Shown: piece after piece, positions 43,691 through 55,499 of the stretch
How the letters are laid out: every line of letters begins with the position of its first letter
Position numbering within the stretch: position 1 is the first letter of the stretch
Translations under genes and position numbers: made by a program
Source of the DNA: Aspidiotus rigidus
Taxonomy: Eukaryota; Arthropoda; Insecta; Hemiptera; Diaspididae
Assembly (NCBI GenBank): GCA_035079385.1
Contig: JAVHKY010000047.1
Location: 372,001 to 436,000 of the forward strand
Direction of reading: 5' to 3'
Length of the DNA stretch: 64,000 nucleotides
The notes under the pieces: generated by a model
Seen by the model: the letters and a program-made list of their open reading frames with translations, nothing else
Databases searched by the model: none
What the model was told of the DNA's origin: nothing

Positions 43691-46663
43691 GCTTTATATT
43701 ATAATGATGGAGAAGAGAATTCAGGAAATTTTCTTATACAATATTTTTTAAAAAAATTTCACAAGTATTTTTAGCTGATTATTCAGGTGATCTAATTCTT
43801 TTTTTCTTTCTTGTAGAAACGCCTCTAGAGAGCTATGAATAAGAACTAAACGACAAAAAAAAAAAATTCAGCGAGTTTATCTTCCGTTTTTTTCCACACT
43901 GCTGCTTAAGAATAATTGGTAAATTCCTCAATATTTACTTCTCTTTCTGAACTTTCTATAAACCTGTAAACGCGTTGAAAACTAATTGGAAATAATTTTG
44001 CAGCATGTAACTCATACTCATTAGAATAAGAAGAAAAACACTTCGACTTTGCATTTGCTAGAGTACACTACGTTGATAATGATCGATCCGCTAAAAGTTG
44101 ATTCAAATTTGACCAACTTTACGATGCTAAATTTGCAACAAATTTTAAACGATTTTCATATCTACACATAACCTCTATCAAATTTATTTGAACAAAACTG
44201 TGTAACTTGAAAAGTTTAGGCTTCGATTATCAATTATATATTTTGCATCGTTTAAAATAAATGATATTCAGATTAATTCGCTCGAAAGAAAAAATAACTC
44301 GTCAAACGTTCAAACGACCTTAGTTCATTTTTTTTTTTATCAATGAGAGAATGTAGACCTATTTATGAATGATAGTGAGTATGCAAAAGCAGAACCACAC
44401 ATAAAATAGTAAAGATTCAACTCTATACACATATACACATTCAATTCAACTTCTACACGTATACTCTTTCCTAGTTGAGATTGAGCCAAATCATATATTA
44501 CAAGCTTAAAAACAAGCACTTTCCGTTTAATAGTTTCAATTACACGCGTATTTGAATACGTTACAAATCTAATTGTATCGTTCGTGACCTTTTGCGGCCA
44601 GAAGCACCTGGTCTTGAAAAAATTTTTGAATCGGTCAGCAAGAAGACGATCAGCGAAGTTTTCCATTTCGTAAAATTCATAATTTAGAGCGATTTTTTAA
44701 ATACGATGAGAAGATTCGATCGACAACTTTTATTTTCGTGTTTTCGAGTCCGAATATCGACGACGGAGCGAAATACGAGTAGATACCGAACCGCGTGCAC
44801 GTGAGAACACGAAGAGATGTGCGTGCATCACCCTGATCGAGTGCGCGCGAAGAATGAAGGCCAGTGCAGCTTATCAATTTACCGATTTTAGAGAGCATTG
44901 GCCTGGAGATAGTGATAGCATATGGAGGAATAGGTGTGCAACAGCATTAATGGTACAGTTACTGACCTCGATAAATGGGTGTGCCTTGTTCGAATAGTTA
45001 CTTCATTGCCAGATGAAAATGAAATGAAAAGTTGAAAAATACGTATTCATCTGGACGACGATCAATTATTCTGATACTACAATCACTATAATATACCTAT
45101 ATACTCCTAAACCATATGTTTTCACTCGACAAACAATAAACTTCACGCAAAAAAACTTCCAACACGTCCTACACTCTTGAGAATAAAATGTAAAACGAAA
45201 TCCATTCTTTATTCCGACCGTCATCGGGTCGATCATCACGTTAGGAGCGATCATCGTATAGATTGCCAAAGTTTAAACCAAATTTCTATATTCCGTTTAG
45301 CAAATTTTATTGAATCGGATACGGGTTAGCCGCGAAAGTCTACTTGGATGGAGTAGATAGCAAATTGTATAAATTATGGGTAAACAACTGACGTTTAAAT
45401 ATTATTTTCTCTCTTATATCGAACGTAGAATTTTTTTTATTTTTTTTAGCACGTTGACACACTTGAATGTATTTAACGGATCCGAGACGGAATATCCAAA
45501 TTCAAAAGTGGACACGAATAATTCGAAGAAGGAACAAATGTTCGCGTGAATATACTAATCAAATTCAAGGCACTCGACAACGATCAAATCGCCCTCCACT
45601 AAATTACTCGTAGTTATAGAATGATGCAGTGACAGATAAAAATTCCGTCCGATTTTGATTCGAAGAAAAAAAAAAAAAAAACTAGAGAACCGTGGTTTCA
45701 AAATCATTTCGAAGTTCGTAAGTTCATCATATCTAGGAAAATTGCGAGTGAAATAATTTTGTATATCAATCAATAACTAGAAAAAACGACGGATTCCTCA
45801 ACGAAGTTAAAGAACCCATTCTATGGATCGGATGAGAATTCAAATTGAAATTTAAATCTCGATGAGTCCAATCCACTCCGATCGTATTTCATGACTTGAA
45901 AGTCAAAATTTTTGCAAGCCCCTCTGCTATCATATAATGTGGTTTCAAGTTCCCTGCCATAATATATGATAAGAAGAGGAATTCGGGGGGAGGGGGGGGG
46001 GAGACTTGAAAAAAATTACCACTCTCGACCCCAAAAACGTCACGACCTGATGACGTCATAGATCAGTTTTCACCGGACATCACACGACGTACGGCGACAC
46101 CCCATAAAACAGGTTCCATTTTTTATTACTTGATAAAAAGAAATCATAAATCAACATTGGCAAGCAAAAGAAAAGAAATATGAGTGAGTAAAAGATCGAC
46201 CATTCGGATCACGAGAAACTTGTTTCTCTAATTGGTTGATACACTTCGGTATTCCAAGACAAACTAAGAAAGCTTGAAAGAGTTTTACGAACGTCACTCA
46301 AGTTTATTTTAGCATCTTATAACCTTTTAAGATTGGGATTACTTTTGATAAATCGTCACGAAGGGAATATTTCTGACATAGGCAGATTCTCAACAGAAAA
46401 CCTGTTTGATGGAAAATCAATCGGGGAAAATGTCGGATATTCGCCATCTTTCTAGGGAATTGTAATTCCGCGGGGGCAAAGATTATTTGGAAGTAAGAAA
46501 TTTATTCGGGAAAATGTACAGGAACCCAAACTGGTCTAATTCGAGAACTAGAAAAAAATTTCGACATTTGAAATGTATGCATGCGACTTGGAAAAATGTT
46601 GATTCCCAAGGGAGGGGAAAGAACTTCCCTTCGAAAAATATTAGATCACGGATATCATCAGTC
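43691..46663. other. Long unassigned AT-rich region
   Basis: No exon or element end recognised over most of this 3 kb. A family unit, a G-rich tract (about 45986-46002) and a 'gatgacgtcatagatcag' site lie at 45.9-46.1 kb, followed by 'cccataaaacaggttcc' near 46100. Minus-strand frames at 44340-44666 and 44677-44898 have no known domain. Confidence 0.35.
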
Positions 46664-47074
46664 AGGGGGCGACCTTAAATTACGTGAGGTATTTTTTGAG
46701 GAGAGGGGGTCCAGCGAAATCTTACCAAAACTCACGTGAAGGAGAGGGGGCGCCAACAAATCTCACGTAATTTTTTTCTCATACAAATACATTCTAAAAT
46801 ATTGCTAAACTGACTTAAATTCAATAAAAACTAGTCCTTTTTGAATATAGGTATAAAATGTGATCAAGAAAATTACGTTTTTTTAGTAGATAAACGCGAT
46901 TAAGCACAGATAGACGTATTTAAAGCAAAAATACACCTTACGGAAAATCTCACTCGAGATAAGAGGAGGGGAGGGGGTCAAGGCAAATCTGGGACAAGGC
47001 AAATCTCACGATATCTCACCGAGGGGGGTTGGAAAATCACAAAAATTGCCTTACGTAATTTATGGACGGCCCCT
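46664..47074. mobile_element. TIR element 'AGGGGGCGTCCATAAATTACGT', copy 1
   Basis: The left end AGGGGGCGACCTTAAATTACGTGAGG and right end (complement) AGGGGCCGTCCATAAATTACGTAAGG define TIRs of about 25 bp. CAGTC flanks both ends (46659-46663 and 47075-47079), a likely 5-bp target duplication. The interior carries 'aaatctcacgtaattttt', 'ctaaaatattgctaaactg' and G-rich blocks near both ends. No coding capacity. Elements with very similar ends are, to my knowledge, common in insect genomes. Confidence 0.8.
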
Positions 47075-47083
47075 CAGTCGTGA

Positions 47084-47310
47084 GAGAAGGGATTCAGTAT
47101 GATGGAGGCTATCCCAATACACCGTACTTTGGGCCTGGTATAATGAAGGCCAAAGACACAGGTACCAAAGTAGCGAACGTCAAAATTTTTCAAGTCCCTA
47201 TGACGTCCACAGCTCACGACGTCATTTTTGAAACGTAATTTCTTGACACAAATTTCATCATGATTCCCAGCCTTAGGACCTGTCCATCTCAAAATTACGA
47301 TCATTGAGCT
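47084..47310. repeat. Interspersed repeat with 'CTGGTATAATGAAGGC', copy 1
   Basis: 'gggcctggtataatgaaggccaaagacacaggtaccaaagtag', 'gtcaaaatttttcaagtcc', 'acgacgtcatttttg' and 'ttc..gacacaaatttca' match 49405-49570 in the same order ('cctggtataatgaaggctaaggatagaggtcccaaagtag', 'atgacgtcatttcg'). The TGACGTCA-type site is a constant part of the repeat. Confidence 0.65.
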
Positions 47311-47378
47311 ACACATTTATATCATGCGACTTCGGGAGTTATTCGGAAAAATGCACCGGGAGCTTTTCTACCCACTTT

Positions 47379-47758
47379 AGGAGGGCGTCCATAAATTACG
47401 TGAGGCATTTTTTGGGGGGAGGGGGTCCAGCCAAGTCTCAACTCACGTGAAGGAGAGGGAGGAGGCCGACAAATCTCACGTAATTTTTTTCTCACACAAA
47501 TACATTCTAAAATATTGCTAAACTGGCTTAAATTTAATAAAAACTAGTTTTTTTAAAATAGGTATAAAATGTGATCGAGAAGGTTACGTTTTTTATTAAG
47601 CGCACGTATTTAAAGCAAAAATACACATTTCAGAAAATCTCACGCGAGATAAGAGGGAGAGGGAGGGGGTCAAAGCAAATCTCACAATATCTCACCAAGG
47701 GGGGAGGAAGGGTCGAAAAATCACAAATATCGCCTCACGTAATTTATGGACGCCCCCT
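47379..47758. mobile_element. TIR element 'GGGCGTCCATAAATTACGT', copy 2
   Basis: Same orientation and internal order as 46664-47074, with the same 'cacacaaatacattctaaaatattgctaaactg' core. The TIRs are AGGAGGGCGTCCATAAATTACGTGAGG and (complement) AGGGGGCGTCCATAAATTACGTGAGG. A TTAG at each side is a possible target duplication but overlaps the TIR, so it is uncertain. A frame at 47571-47780 inside it is not a gene. Confidence 0.8.
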
Positions 47759-47759
47759 T

Positions 47760-48480
47760 AGGGGCATGGAAAAATTCTAAACTTCGAGCAAGGGATAAGA
47801 GAAGAGATGTGGAAGGACTTGGAGGAATTCTTACATCGCGAGGTCTTCATTTTTGACGTTCAAACTATGAATAGCGAAATTGATCGTAAGGATTAAAGAA
47901 TTTTCACAAAATATTTGCAAGAAAATTAACCTCAAAACATACTACGCATATCCTCAACGACTTGACGTAAGAAAAAATTATTCAAAACTTACTTGCGGAA
48001 ACCGAATTTCTTACGACATAGGTACAATCCTGATTCTGACCAGTTTTCTGCAAAAAAGAAAAAAAAAGAAAAATCAACATCAACGTAAAACTAGAATAAA
48101 ATAAATACAAAAAACTACGACTAGTTAGTATCACTTCAAGAAAATTTTCTGGTGACATAAAATATCTAATTTGAATTCCACTTCAATTAAAGTCAGAATA
48201 TTATTTATGTCTATTAACGAAGAGGGCGTCCTCAAAAAAACCGAGTCAGAGGAAGAAAATACCCTTACCCTTTCCTTTGATCGGCAGCACTGCTAAGATC
48301 ACATTTTATTTAAATCATTTTGTAGTGACGTGTACAATCAATGAATTTTTGTTACTTGTAATGATCGAAAAAAATCAAGCTTTCCACGGACGCCATTTCG
48401 AAAATGTTGACTTCTACTTCGCGCACATTAGCGCAGCCTACACTGGTTAGTGAGATAGAGAAAAAATTCATTGAATTACC
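47760..48480. other. Unassigned sequence
   Basis: Only a single family unit near 47762 ('ggcatggaaaaattctaaacttcgagc') is recognised. A plus frame 48404-48592 extends into the next TIR element and is not accepted. Confidence 0.35.
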
Positions 48481-48482
48481 CA

Positions 48483-49018
48483 CCAGTCTGGGACAGGGCC
48501 GAGTAGCCAATGCTCATCCGCTAAAAGCTATCGCTAAAGCTAATAGCTTTTCAAAAAATTTTCATTTGCTAGCTATTGCTATTACAGCATAATTTCAGCT
48601 ACTAGTAGCTTCTCACCGTTCTGTATCAAGCTATCAACTGGAGCGGATCCACGGACCACGGGGAAGGGGGCAGTGGGGGGGGGAATCCCCCCCCCAAAAA
48701 AAACAACAACAACAACAACAACAAAAAAAAATCTGTAGCATTGATGAAAATATTTTTTAAAAAAGAGGTCTTTTAGACTTTTTTTGGATTATAATCAATA
48801 ATTAATTTCATTTTGCATGCTTATATGCTGATTTGCTGCATGCTTCCTGCCATAGTTTTTTTTAAATTAGCGTTTTAACTATCGGCTAAAAGCTACTCAT
48901 CAGCTAAATGAAATTCCATTAGCTAGCTAAGCGATAACTACTCAATGTTGAAAACATCAACTACCTGCTGTTGCTAGTCATTGGCTAGGCTATTACTACT
49001 CGGCCTTGGTCTGGGAAA
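48483..49018. mobile_element. Putative hAT-like MITE with 'GGCCGAGTAG' ends
   Basis: Left CAGTCTGGGACAGGGCCGAGTAG and right CTACTCGGCCTTGGTCTGGG form imperfect inverted ends. The interior beside each end is rich in AGCTA/TAGCT words (gctaaaagctatcgctaaagctaatagct; ggctaaaagctactcatcagctaaatg). The centre contains a GC hairpin and an (AAC)n tract. CAG-starting ends suggest hAT, but no target duplication was found, so the right end may be damaged. Confidence 0.5.
48672..48732. repeat. G9/C10 hairpin followed by (AAC)n
   Basis: A run of nine G, then AAT, then ten C makes a near-perfect hairpin. An AAC trinucleotide tract of about six repeats and an A run follow. Expect sequencing and replication instability here. 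Confidence 0.85.
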
Positions 49019-51404
49019 AACACTATATCATGGAAAGGTCTGCTCTTTTTTCTAAATAATTCAAAACTTCTCGATATAAGCAAAGTCATGATCGAGGAGC
49101 GACCGAACAAGCCTCGGATTTGATCGATAATGATAATATCGATAGTATCGATAAACTGACTTCTATATCACAAAGTATGAATATATCAATTCATAACCAA
49201 GTATGGGCGATTCAGCTTATTCAATATTAGAGAATGTTTGATGCCTACATCACACATATATTTGAAGTAGGTCAAGGTCACTGATGACTTCATCAGCTCA
49301 TGACGTAATACTAGGGTAAGACTTTATTGTTACAACGAAAAATGATATTAATTCTCTGATATACTGTATGTTAGATCCAATATAAACCACTATATTGTAC
49401 GTCAGTCCTGGTATAATGAAGGCTAAGGATAGAGGTCCCAAAGTAGTCAAGGTCAAAATTTTTCCAAATCTCTAAAGTAGTTCAAGATCACTCATGACGT
49501 CATTTCGTCTCACAATATCGTTTCACGATTTCGTCACGCAAATTTCAGATAGCATTCCAGCTTTAAGCATGTCAATTCGCTAGCGTACAGGGCCCAGTGG
49601 TGCTCCGATGAAATGGGAGAGTCAACTGCGAGAACTTTTCGGTGATTTGCCAAATTCAGCGGCATTTAACAACTACCCTCTTCTCAAGTTAATACGCTCC
49701 CGATCTCACGTCGGAGTTAAATCTTAACGAACTTCGATAACGGTTTCGAGTCTACTTTAAAAACACATTCAAAATTGCATACGAATTGAGAACCTCGGAT
49801 TACTTGATGAAGAGGAATATACGAGTACAATAAAGCAAATTTTTACTCAGCTTGATTTTGACATCTGCTTTGAGTTGATTGAAAGTCGTATTTTTATCCG
49901 ACTTGATGGTTTCATCAAATTCTATTGTATTTAAGCATACACTGTACAAATAAACATGAATTCGCACTACGTTTCATCAAAATTAAAATTTTTTTTGAGT
50001 CGCGAAAATAATATTTTCATCTTTCCGTTTATTAGTAGAATGAGATTTCAGTGAACGAGTTTGATCTACCCCATGCACTATCCTCTTTTCTGCAAATAAA
50101 TTTTGCAGTCTAAAGAACGAGATCAATGGAAATAAGTTGACCGGGAGATTAGACGAGTGAAAAAAATCAAGCAAATATTTCTGTTCGTGTTGGCAAATGC
50201 CGCGAGCACGATCACGAATTTTCCATTGTTTCAAGTGTTCTGTGGAAAGGTCATTAGAAATGCGATAGTACATGTATGATACTTGATCATTGAAATTATT
50301 TAAAATGTAGATGATATACTTTCTCTATACAATTCGAAATTTACCACGTTTTTGTATTATTTTTACGTAATTTCTATTTCTACCAATTTTAGATTATTTA
50401 TTTTCACGGCCCTTCACTTAGCCTATACGGTGAGACAGATGTTCTTACTCACAGTAACCGCGCTCTTTGGGTCTCAATAGTCCAATACCATATATTCAAG
50501 TGCTTTCAGCGATTCCTTGCCTCGAACTTCTTGGCCTGATCCACTTCTCTTTACTTTTACCCTTGTGCTCATGAGGGGGTGTGGGGGAGGGAAGGAGTGA
50601 GGTCAAGATATTTTTGACAGGCTTTATTTATGAATAAGTCTTTCGACGTCAATGTCAACACTATCTATTAGCTTTGGTCAAATGCTTAATGACGTTGAGA
50701 CAAGAAAATTTCTCAATCATTAAAAATTGCGAAAAACTGGCCCGCCTCAACTTTTTCCTAACTCAAAGTGGCCCGCTAGCCAAAAAAAGTTGGGCATGTC
50801 TGTTTTAGATACATATAACTCGAAAATCGTCCTCTTGTCAAGTTTTCCTCTCACCCTCCTCATAAATACAGCTTTGCGGTGGGGATTTTTCCATACATAG
50901 TTTTAAAGTTGATATTTTTCCAAGTACCGAAAGTTAGTCAGAACCGGAACCAAAATTTCCCGGAAAGACGGTCGACTCTATTACTCAAATAACCTCCCAG
51001 GAAATACTTTGTCGATTTTGTGTTAAAATCAGAAAATCTTGATTAAAGTCAGAGAAAACATTTTCGGGGGTTCATATCCTCAATGGTGGAAAAATGAAAA
51101 AAAAGAAAAAAGTTATATGGCAGCAAAGATCCAAATTTAGAAGTTTCCCAATGCTCTTCTGATCTTCATAATAGCTCAAGAATCGAATTTTTTTGAGTCT
51201 CTCTCGTTTTATAATTATGCATATTGCTCGGAAGTCGCCCTTTTGTTAAGTCTCACTCATATACTTCTCATATATACAGCTTTGTGGTGGGAATTTTTCC
51301 AAGATCTCTTCTGGTATACAAAATCGGAATTTTTACAAGTAGTGAAAGTCGGTTAGAACCCGTGCCCTCCTCGAAATCGGAAAGAGAAGTCGTTTTCCCG
51401 AATA
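49019..51404. other. Largely unassigned region with repeat fragments
   Basis: Contains copy 2 of the 'CTGGTATAATGAAGGC' repeat at about 49405-49590. Family units ('tacagctttg.ggtgggaatttttccaag') occur near 50870-50930 and 51275-51330, giving a duplicated ~400-bp phrase with 'cgaaagt.ggt.agaaccgg'. A minus-strand frame at 49983-50273 has no recognised domain. No gene. Confidence 0.4.
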
Positions 51405-51970
51405 GACTAAGAGGCCGCCACAGATCCATTTAACCGGGGGAACATAAAATTTTCATACGGTTCATTCGATAGTGTATTGTAACTGTGTGAACATGTTGGG
51501 CGTCTGCCGGCTTGAATCAGTTGCGTAAAGGGGTGGCAGCGCCTTAAACTTATCAAAAATGCCGAACATATACTTGAAATTGATATCATTTTATAGTTTA
51601 TTAAATGGAGAATACGAATTAAAGCGTCTGACAACCAAAGTTTTTTGGTTGCTAAAGTGTCGGCAGACGCACTGAAAGTTTCCAAAAAAAATGGTGTTTC
51701 ATTCAACTTCGTAAATATAATATTCTCATTTCTAGCGTTAATTGATTCGTCATGAGGCTAAGAATATATGATTGGGAGTTGACCCGATCCAATGGCGCAC
51801 ATAGGTAGGTAGAACATTTTCGAGAGAGGGGGGGGGGAGGGTTGAATTCAAACATTTCAAAGGTGACTTTCTCGGTACAAAAATCTTCTAAGAGAAGTTT
51901 TGAACAAGATTTTATGATATTTCTTAGTAACATTTACAATCCTGTCAAGGGGTTGTCAATACACCACTGG
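51405..51970. repeat. Left arm of large inverted repeat (566 bp)
   Basis: From GACTAAGAGGCCGCCACAG to 'gtcaatacaccactgg', it is the complement of 54937-55499 with scattered differences and small indels. It includes an internal hairpin (gcgtctgacaacc...gtgtcggcagacgc) and a G tract near 51829. Probably two copies of one element in opposite orientation. Peptides read from the two arms (ending VAAS) are identical over about 35 residues only because the DNA is duplicated. Confidence 0.9.
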
Positions 51971-52139
51971 CCAAATCGAGTTATTGTTTGATCATAAAAA
52001 TTGCCAATAATGAACGGACGCCCTTGAAGTAAACTCAGACATAAACCACTAGTTTTTTCAATTCTTTTTTTCGTTTTCTTTTCTCTCGAAATCGCATTAA
52101 TACAGCTATGAATAAAATTACATTTCCTGAGAAAGAGGT

Positions 52140-53085
52140 GACAAATTTAATATTAAAATTATAACTTTTTGGTGTGCAACAGGTTTATAAAATGTAAATT
52201 CGAACATTTGAAAAGTATGGCTCTGGAATAAGGCCGAATTCAGGACAGACTTTGTTGAGAACTTCTTCTCCCAACTGTGTAAGATGAAGACAAATTTCAT
52301 AATCCTCGAGTGCTCTTCTACGACGGAACCTTTGCTCGTACCGCAACGGATGACATTTGAAAGGGTCGAATCTATACTGAATCTCAAGCAGGTGATCAGC
52401 AAATGGTGACTCCCTGTTCTCCAGCCTCAAATCGTAGGCAACTCGAAGCTCTTGAAAACGGGTAGAAAAGCATCTCTCCGTCTCCCCAATATAAACCGCT
52501 GGGCAATTAGGACAAGAAAGTCTGTACACGCCACATTTCCCTGAAGGAGAGATCAGGCTTTTAGATAAAGCGAGATACACTTTCAAAGACCGGAGCTTAA
52601 AAAAACAGCCTTAAAAGTAGAAACCTTCAGGATTTTAGCCAGTTTGCTGGGAAATTTCCTCAAATAGGGGAGGCGGATCCACTTGGTCTTACTTGAAGAA
52701 AAGGAAGAGGAGGGAAAACTTGGCAGAGAGGTCAGCTGCTGAGGAGACTTAGACAGGACGTCAAGGCGTGTGACATTACAACGGGCAAGATATTTAATGG
52801 TATGCGATAGAAAGAATACTCCGAAGGGAGAGTAAACACTAATGTATTCTTCTAATATTTAATGGTGATGAGTTCTTGGCGGAAGGAGGTATGTGTATCT
52901 TCAAGAGAGAACGATACAAGCCGATGAATCATCGCCATATACGGAATTTCTTTGTAACGAGGGTGACAGAAAGAAGTAGAATTGCGGAGGAGGTCGGTTT
53001 CCTGTAGCTGCTAAAGGAGTGTCCATCCGTCGTAAGGGAGATGAATTCAGTCTTCCATGTTTCGTTATCGGACAAATTTCCGACG
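52140..53085 (-). pseudogene. Penelope-like element: RT thumb and GIY-YIG endonuclease remnant
   Basis: The minus-strand frame 52586-52185 (133 codons) starts just upstream of CGVYRLSCPNCPAVYIGETE, then RCFSTRFQEL and SPFADHLLE. This is the GIY-YIG nuclease domain with the CxxC insertion typical of Penelope-like elements: GVY = GIY, YIG intact, catalytic Arg region present. Upstream in a different frame (52690-52590) lies WIRLPYLRKFPSKLAKILKV, then FKAVFLSSGL, the linker that precedes the nuclease. Further upstream (53,060-52,880, again shifted) come YRKPTSSAILLLS and IPYMAMIHRLVSFSLEDTHT, the end of the RT region. At least two frameshifts and stops make it inactive. Confidence 0.85.
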
Positions 53086-53210
53086 CCGTTTCGCCAACAA
53101 CCCATTTGTCTCGAAAAGGAATTTCACGCTTGGGTACCGAGAGTTAAGAAACCAAAGAAACTCGTGCAAAACAGCCTCTGACCCCAATGAATGAAATTTT
53201 TATCTACTTA

Positions 53211-54200
53211 TTTATTTTAATTAACGAGCTGCTAGCAGCCTGACTTTAGGGCCATGAGCTCAGTGAAGTTGTGTTTAAATGCGTGAGAGGAAGTTTGCTT
53301 GTTGTAGAAAGTTGAATATGTTGGGGATGGAGGGGAAGTCATCTGATAGTGCTTCTGCCTGATTGTGAGGGATGGTTAAGGAATTGTGGAGTTGGGTTAA
53401 AATGGGTCAGGAAAATATGTGTTGAACGGTTACGGTGGGGGGGGGGGTAGTCAGATTCGTAATGAGGGCATTAGAGGGGCATAAGATGAAATATGAGGTG
53501 GATGTGTGAGTCTGGTGTGGCCAATTCTGAGATGGGTGATGATTATTTCTTCTCTGCGAGTCGACAAATTTGAAGAGTCCCACGGGATGGGAATATTTTT
53601 AATTTGGGCTAGTTTGTTTAAACGTGATTTGACATTAGACCAATGATTGAACCATGCTTCAGTGATGAATTTGTTGATATGTTTGGAGAGATCTGAGCGT
53701 GAGGAAAGGAAAGAGCGGTTGACTGACGGGTATTGGGTTACTAGTTTGGCAGCTTTGTCTGCACTTTCGTTTCCTGGGATGCCCTTGTGGCCGGGTACCC
53801 ATATGAAGAATAATGGGATGAGGCATGGTGAGAGTGTGAATACGATTTATGAGATGGTAGGAGGAGGTGTGGTTGGAGATGGCGTCAAGTGATGGTAGGT
53901 ATTTGGAGATGACCAAGAAAGGATCAAGTTGGAGTGAGGAGGGTAGGCTGCTGAGGATGTGTCAAAGCAGATAAAGATTGCTTGTATTTCAGGGGTAAAG
54001 ACTGATGCGGTGTTACGGTGCCGGTAAGAGACTGTGATGTGATCCCCGGTTCTGTTTTGATACTTAGAACCATCCGTGAAACAAGTGTATGGGGTAGGGT
54101 TGTGGAACGTGTTGAGAATTTTGTTAAACTGTGTCTGATATTCTGTGAAAGATGTTGAAAGACGGATAAAATGTGGGTCCGAAACTCCGATTAACATCAC
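53211..54200 (-). pseudogene. Non-LTR retrotransposon RNase H domain to 3' end (family NL1, best copy)
   Basis: Minus strand from 54200: CFTDGSKYQNRTG (first catalytic Asp), HRNTASVFTPEIQAIFICFD (catalytic Glu), then after a frameshift DPFLVISKYLPSLDAISNHT (third Asp region). After another shift come FFIWVPGHKGIPGNESADKA and AKLVTQYPSVNRSFLSSRSD, followed by SNVKSRLNKLAQIKNIPIPW, TRREEIIITHLRIGHTRLTH, and a decayed C-terminus. The 3' end is 'gctgctagcagctcgttaatt' at about 53225. This is a full RNase H fold by motif, broken by two frameshifts. It serves as the reference for the more damaged copies at 2.4, 18.9, 41.0 and 41.8 kb. Confidence 0.85.
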
Positions 54201-54490
54201 TACATTCGCGGCGACATGGATGTTTTTAAAATGCGAATGACGTTATTTTTCATTTTTTGTTCGCAAAATATGAAGAAATGAATAGCAAACAATAGAAATA
54301 AGATTGAATAAAAAGATGATTCACTTTTTATAAAATTTAGTATAAATTGATATAGCAAGTTTAGCACAAAACTTACAAATTTTTGCATTTAAAGTGAGGA
54401 GTAGCTAATTTTAATGAGTGAAACGGAGGCGTCGATTAGGAGTTCGTATTAAAAAATTTACTATCTTCAGTACAGCTCATGATTCAATTA
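54201..54490. other. AT-rich spacer
   Basis: Nothing recognised between the RNase H remnant and the CAGGG-TIR MITE. Confidence 0.4.
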
Positions 54491-54860
54491 CAGGATGTCT
54501 ACCAGAATTGAAAAATGGAAATAGTTGACATTAGTTGACCCTTTTTCGATATTTTCTTTGACCCTAAAAAATATTGAACTAGCTCCCCCCCCCCCCCCTC
54601 CAAACTAATATCGTAATTTCGGTATTTTTTTATTCATTTGCAAGAATTAATATTTAATTGAGAAAAGTGTGAAGTTTGTTGATTATACCTTGATATTGTG
54701 CATGTAGGAAGACACGTGAAAAACATTCTTTACACAAAATTATGCATTTTTGGACTTTTTAGTTCACCTACGGATAGAAAAGTTGACTTTACTTGACTTA
54801 GTTGACGATGTTTCACAAAAGTTGACTTTAATTGACTTAGTTGACTTAGTAGACACCCTG
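54491..54860. mobile_element. CAGGG-TIR MITE, copy 2 (370 bp)
   Basis: The ends are CAGGATGTCTACCAG and CTTAGTAGACACCCTG. AATTA flanks both sides exactly (54486-54490 and 54861-54865). Same orientation and content as 13585-13975 (long C tract at about 54584-54598, 'gttgactttacttgacttagttgac' near the right end) with a ~17-bp internal deletion. The two independent 5-bp duplications establish the element boundaries. Confidence 0.88.
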
Positions 54861-54936
54861 AATTATTTATTAAAGACCCACCAGTAAGCATAGCATAGTT
54901 TGATTCTTCAATTTACAACCCCTGTAGTCAATCTGA

Positions 54937-55499
54937 CCAGTGGTGTATTGACAACCCCTCGACAGGACTGAAAATGTTTTACTAAGAAACATCATAAAAT
55001 CTTATTCAAAACTTCTCTCAGAAAATTTTTGTACCAAGAAAGTCCCCTTTGAAATTTTTAAATTCAATCCTGCCCCCCTCTCTCGAAAATGTTCTACCTA
55101 CCTATGTGTGCTACTGGATCGGGTCAATTCTTAGCCCCATGACGAATCAATTAACGCTAGAAATTAGAATATTATATTTACGAAGATGAATGAAACACCA
55201 TATTTTTGGAAACTTTCAGTGCGTCTGCCGACACTTTAGCAACCAACTGTGGTTGGCAGACGCTTTAATTCTTATTCTCCATCTAATAAACTAAAAAATG
55301 ATATCAATTTCAAGTATATGTTCGGCAGGTTAAATGATGTGCTATTTTGGACAAGTTTAAGGCGCTGCCGCCCCTTTCCGCAACTGATTCAAGCCGGCAG
55401 ACGCCCAACATGTTCACACAGTTACAATACACTATCGAATGAACCGTATGAAAATTTTATGTTCCCCCGGTTAAATGGGTCTGTGGCGGCCTCTTAGTC
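54937..55499. repeat. Right arm of large inverted repeat (563 bp)
   Basis: Complement of 51405-51970. It starts CCAGTGGTGTATTGACAACC and ends 'ggcggcctcttagtc'. The arms are about 3 kb apart and flank the Penelope-like and non-LTR remnants and a MITE. Confidence 0.9.

Noticed and set aside
51407..51706. 99-codon minus-strand frame sharing a C-terminus with 55249-55497 (+)
   Set aside because: The shared peptide comes from the large inverted repeat. The frames differ elsewhere and have no known domain.
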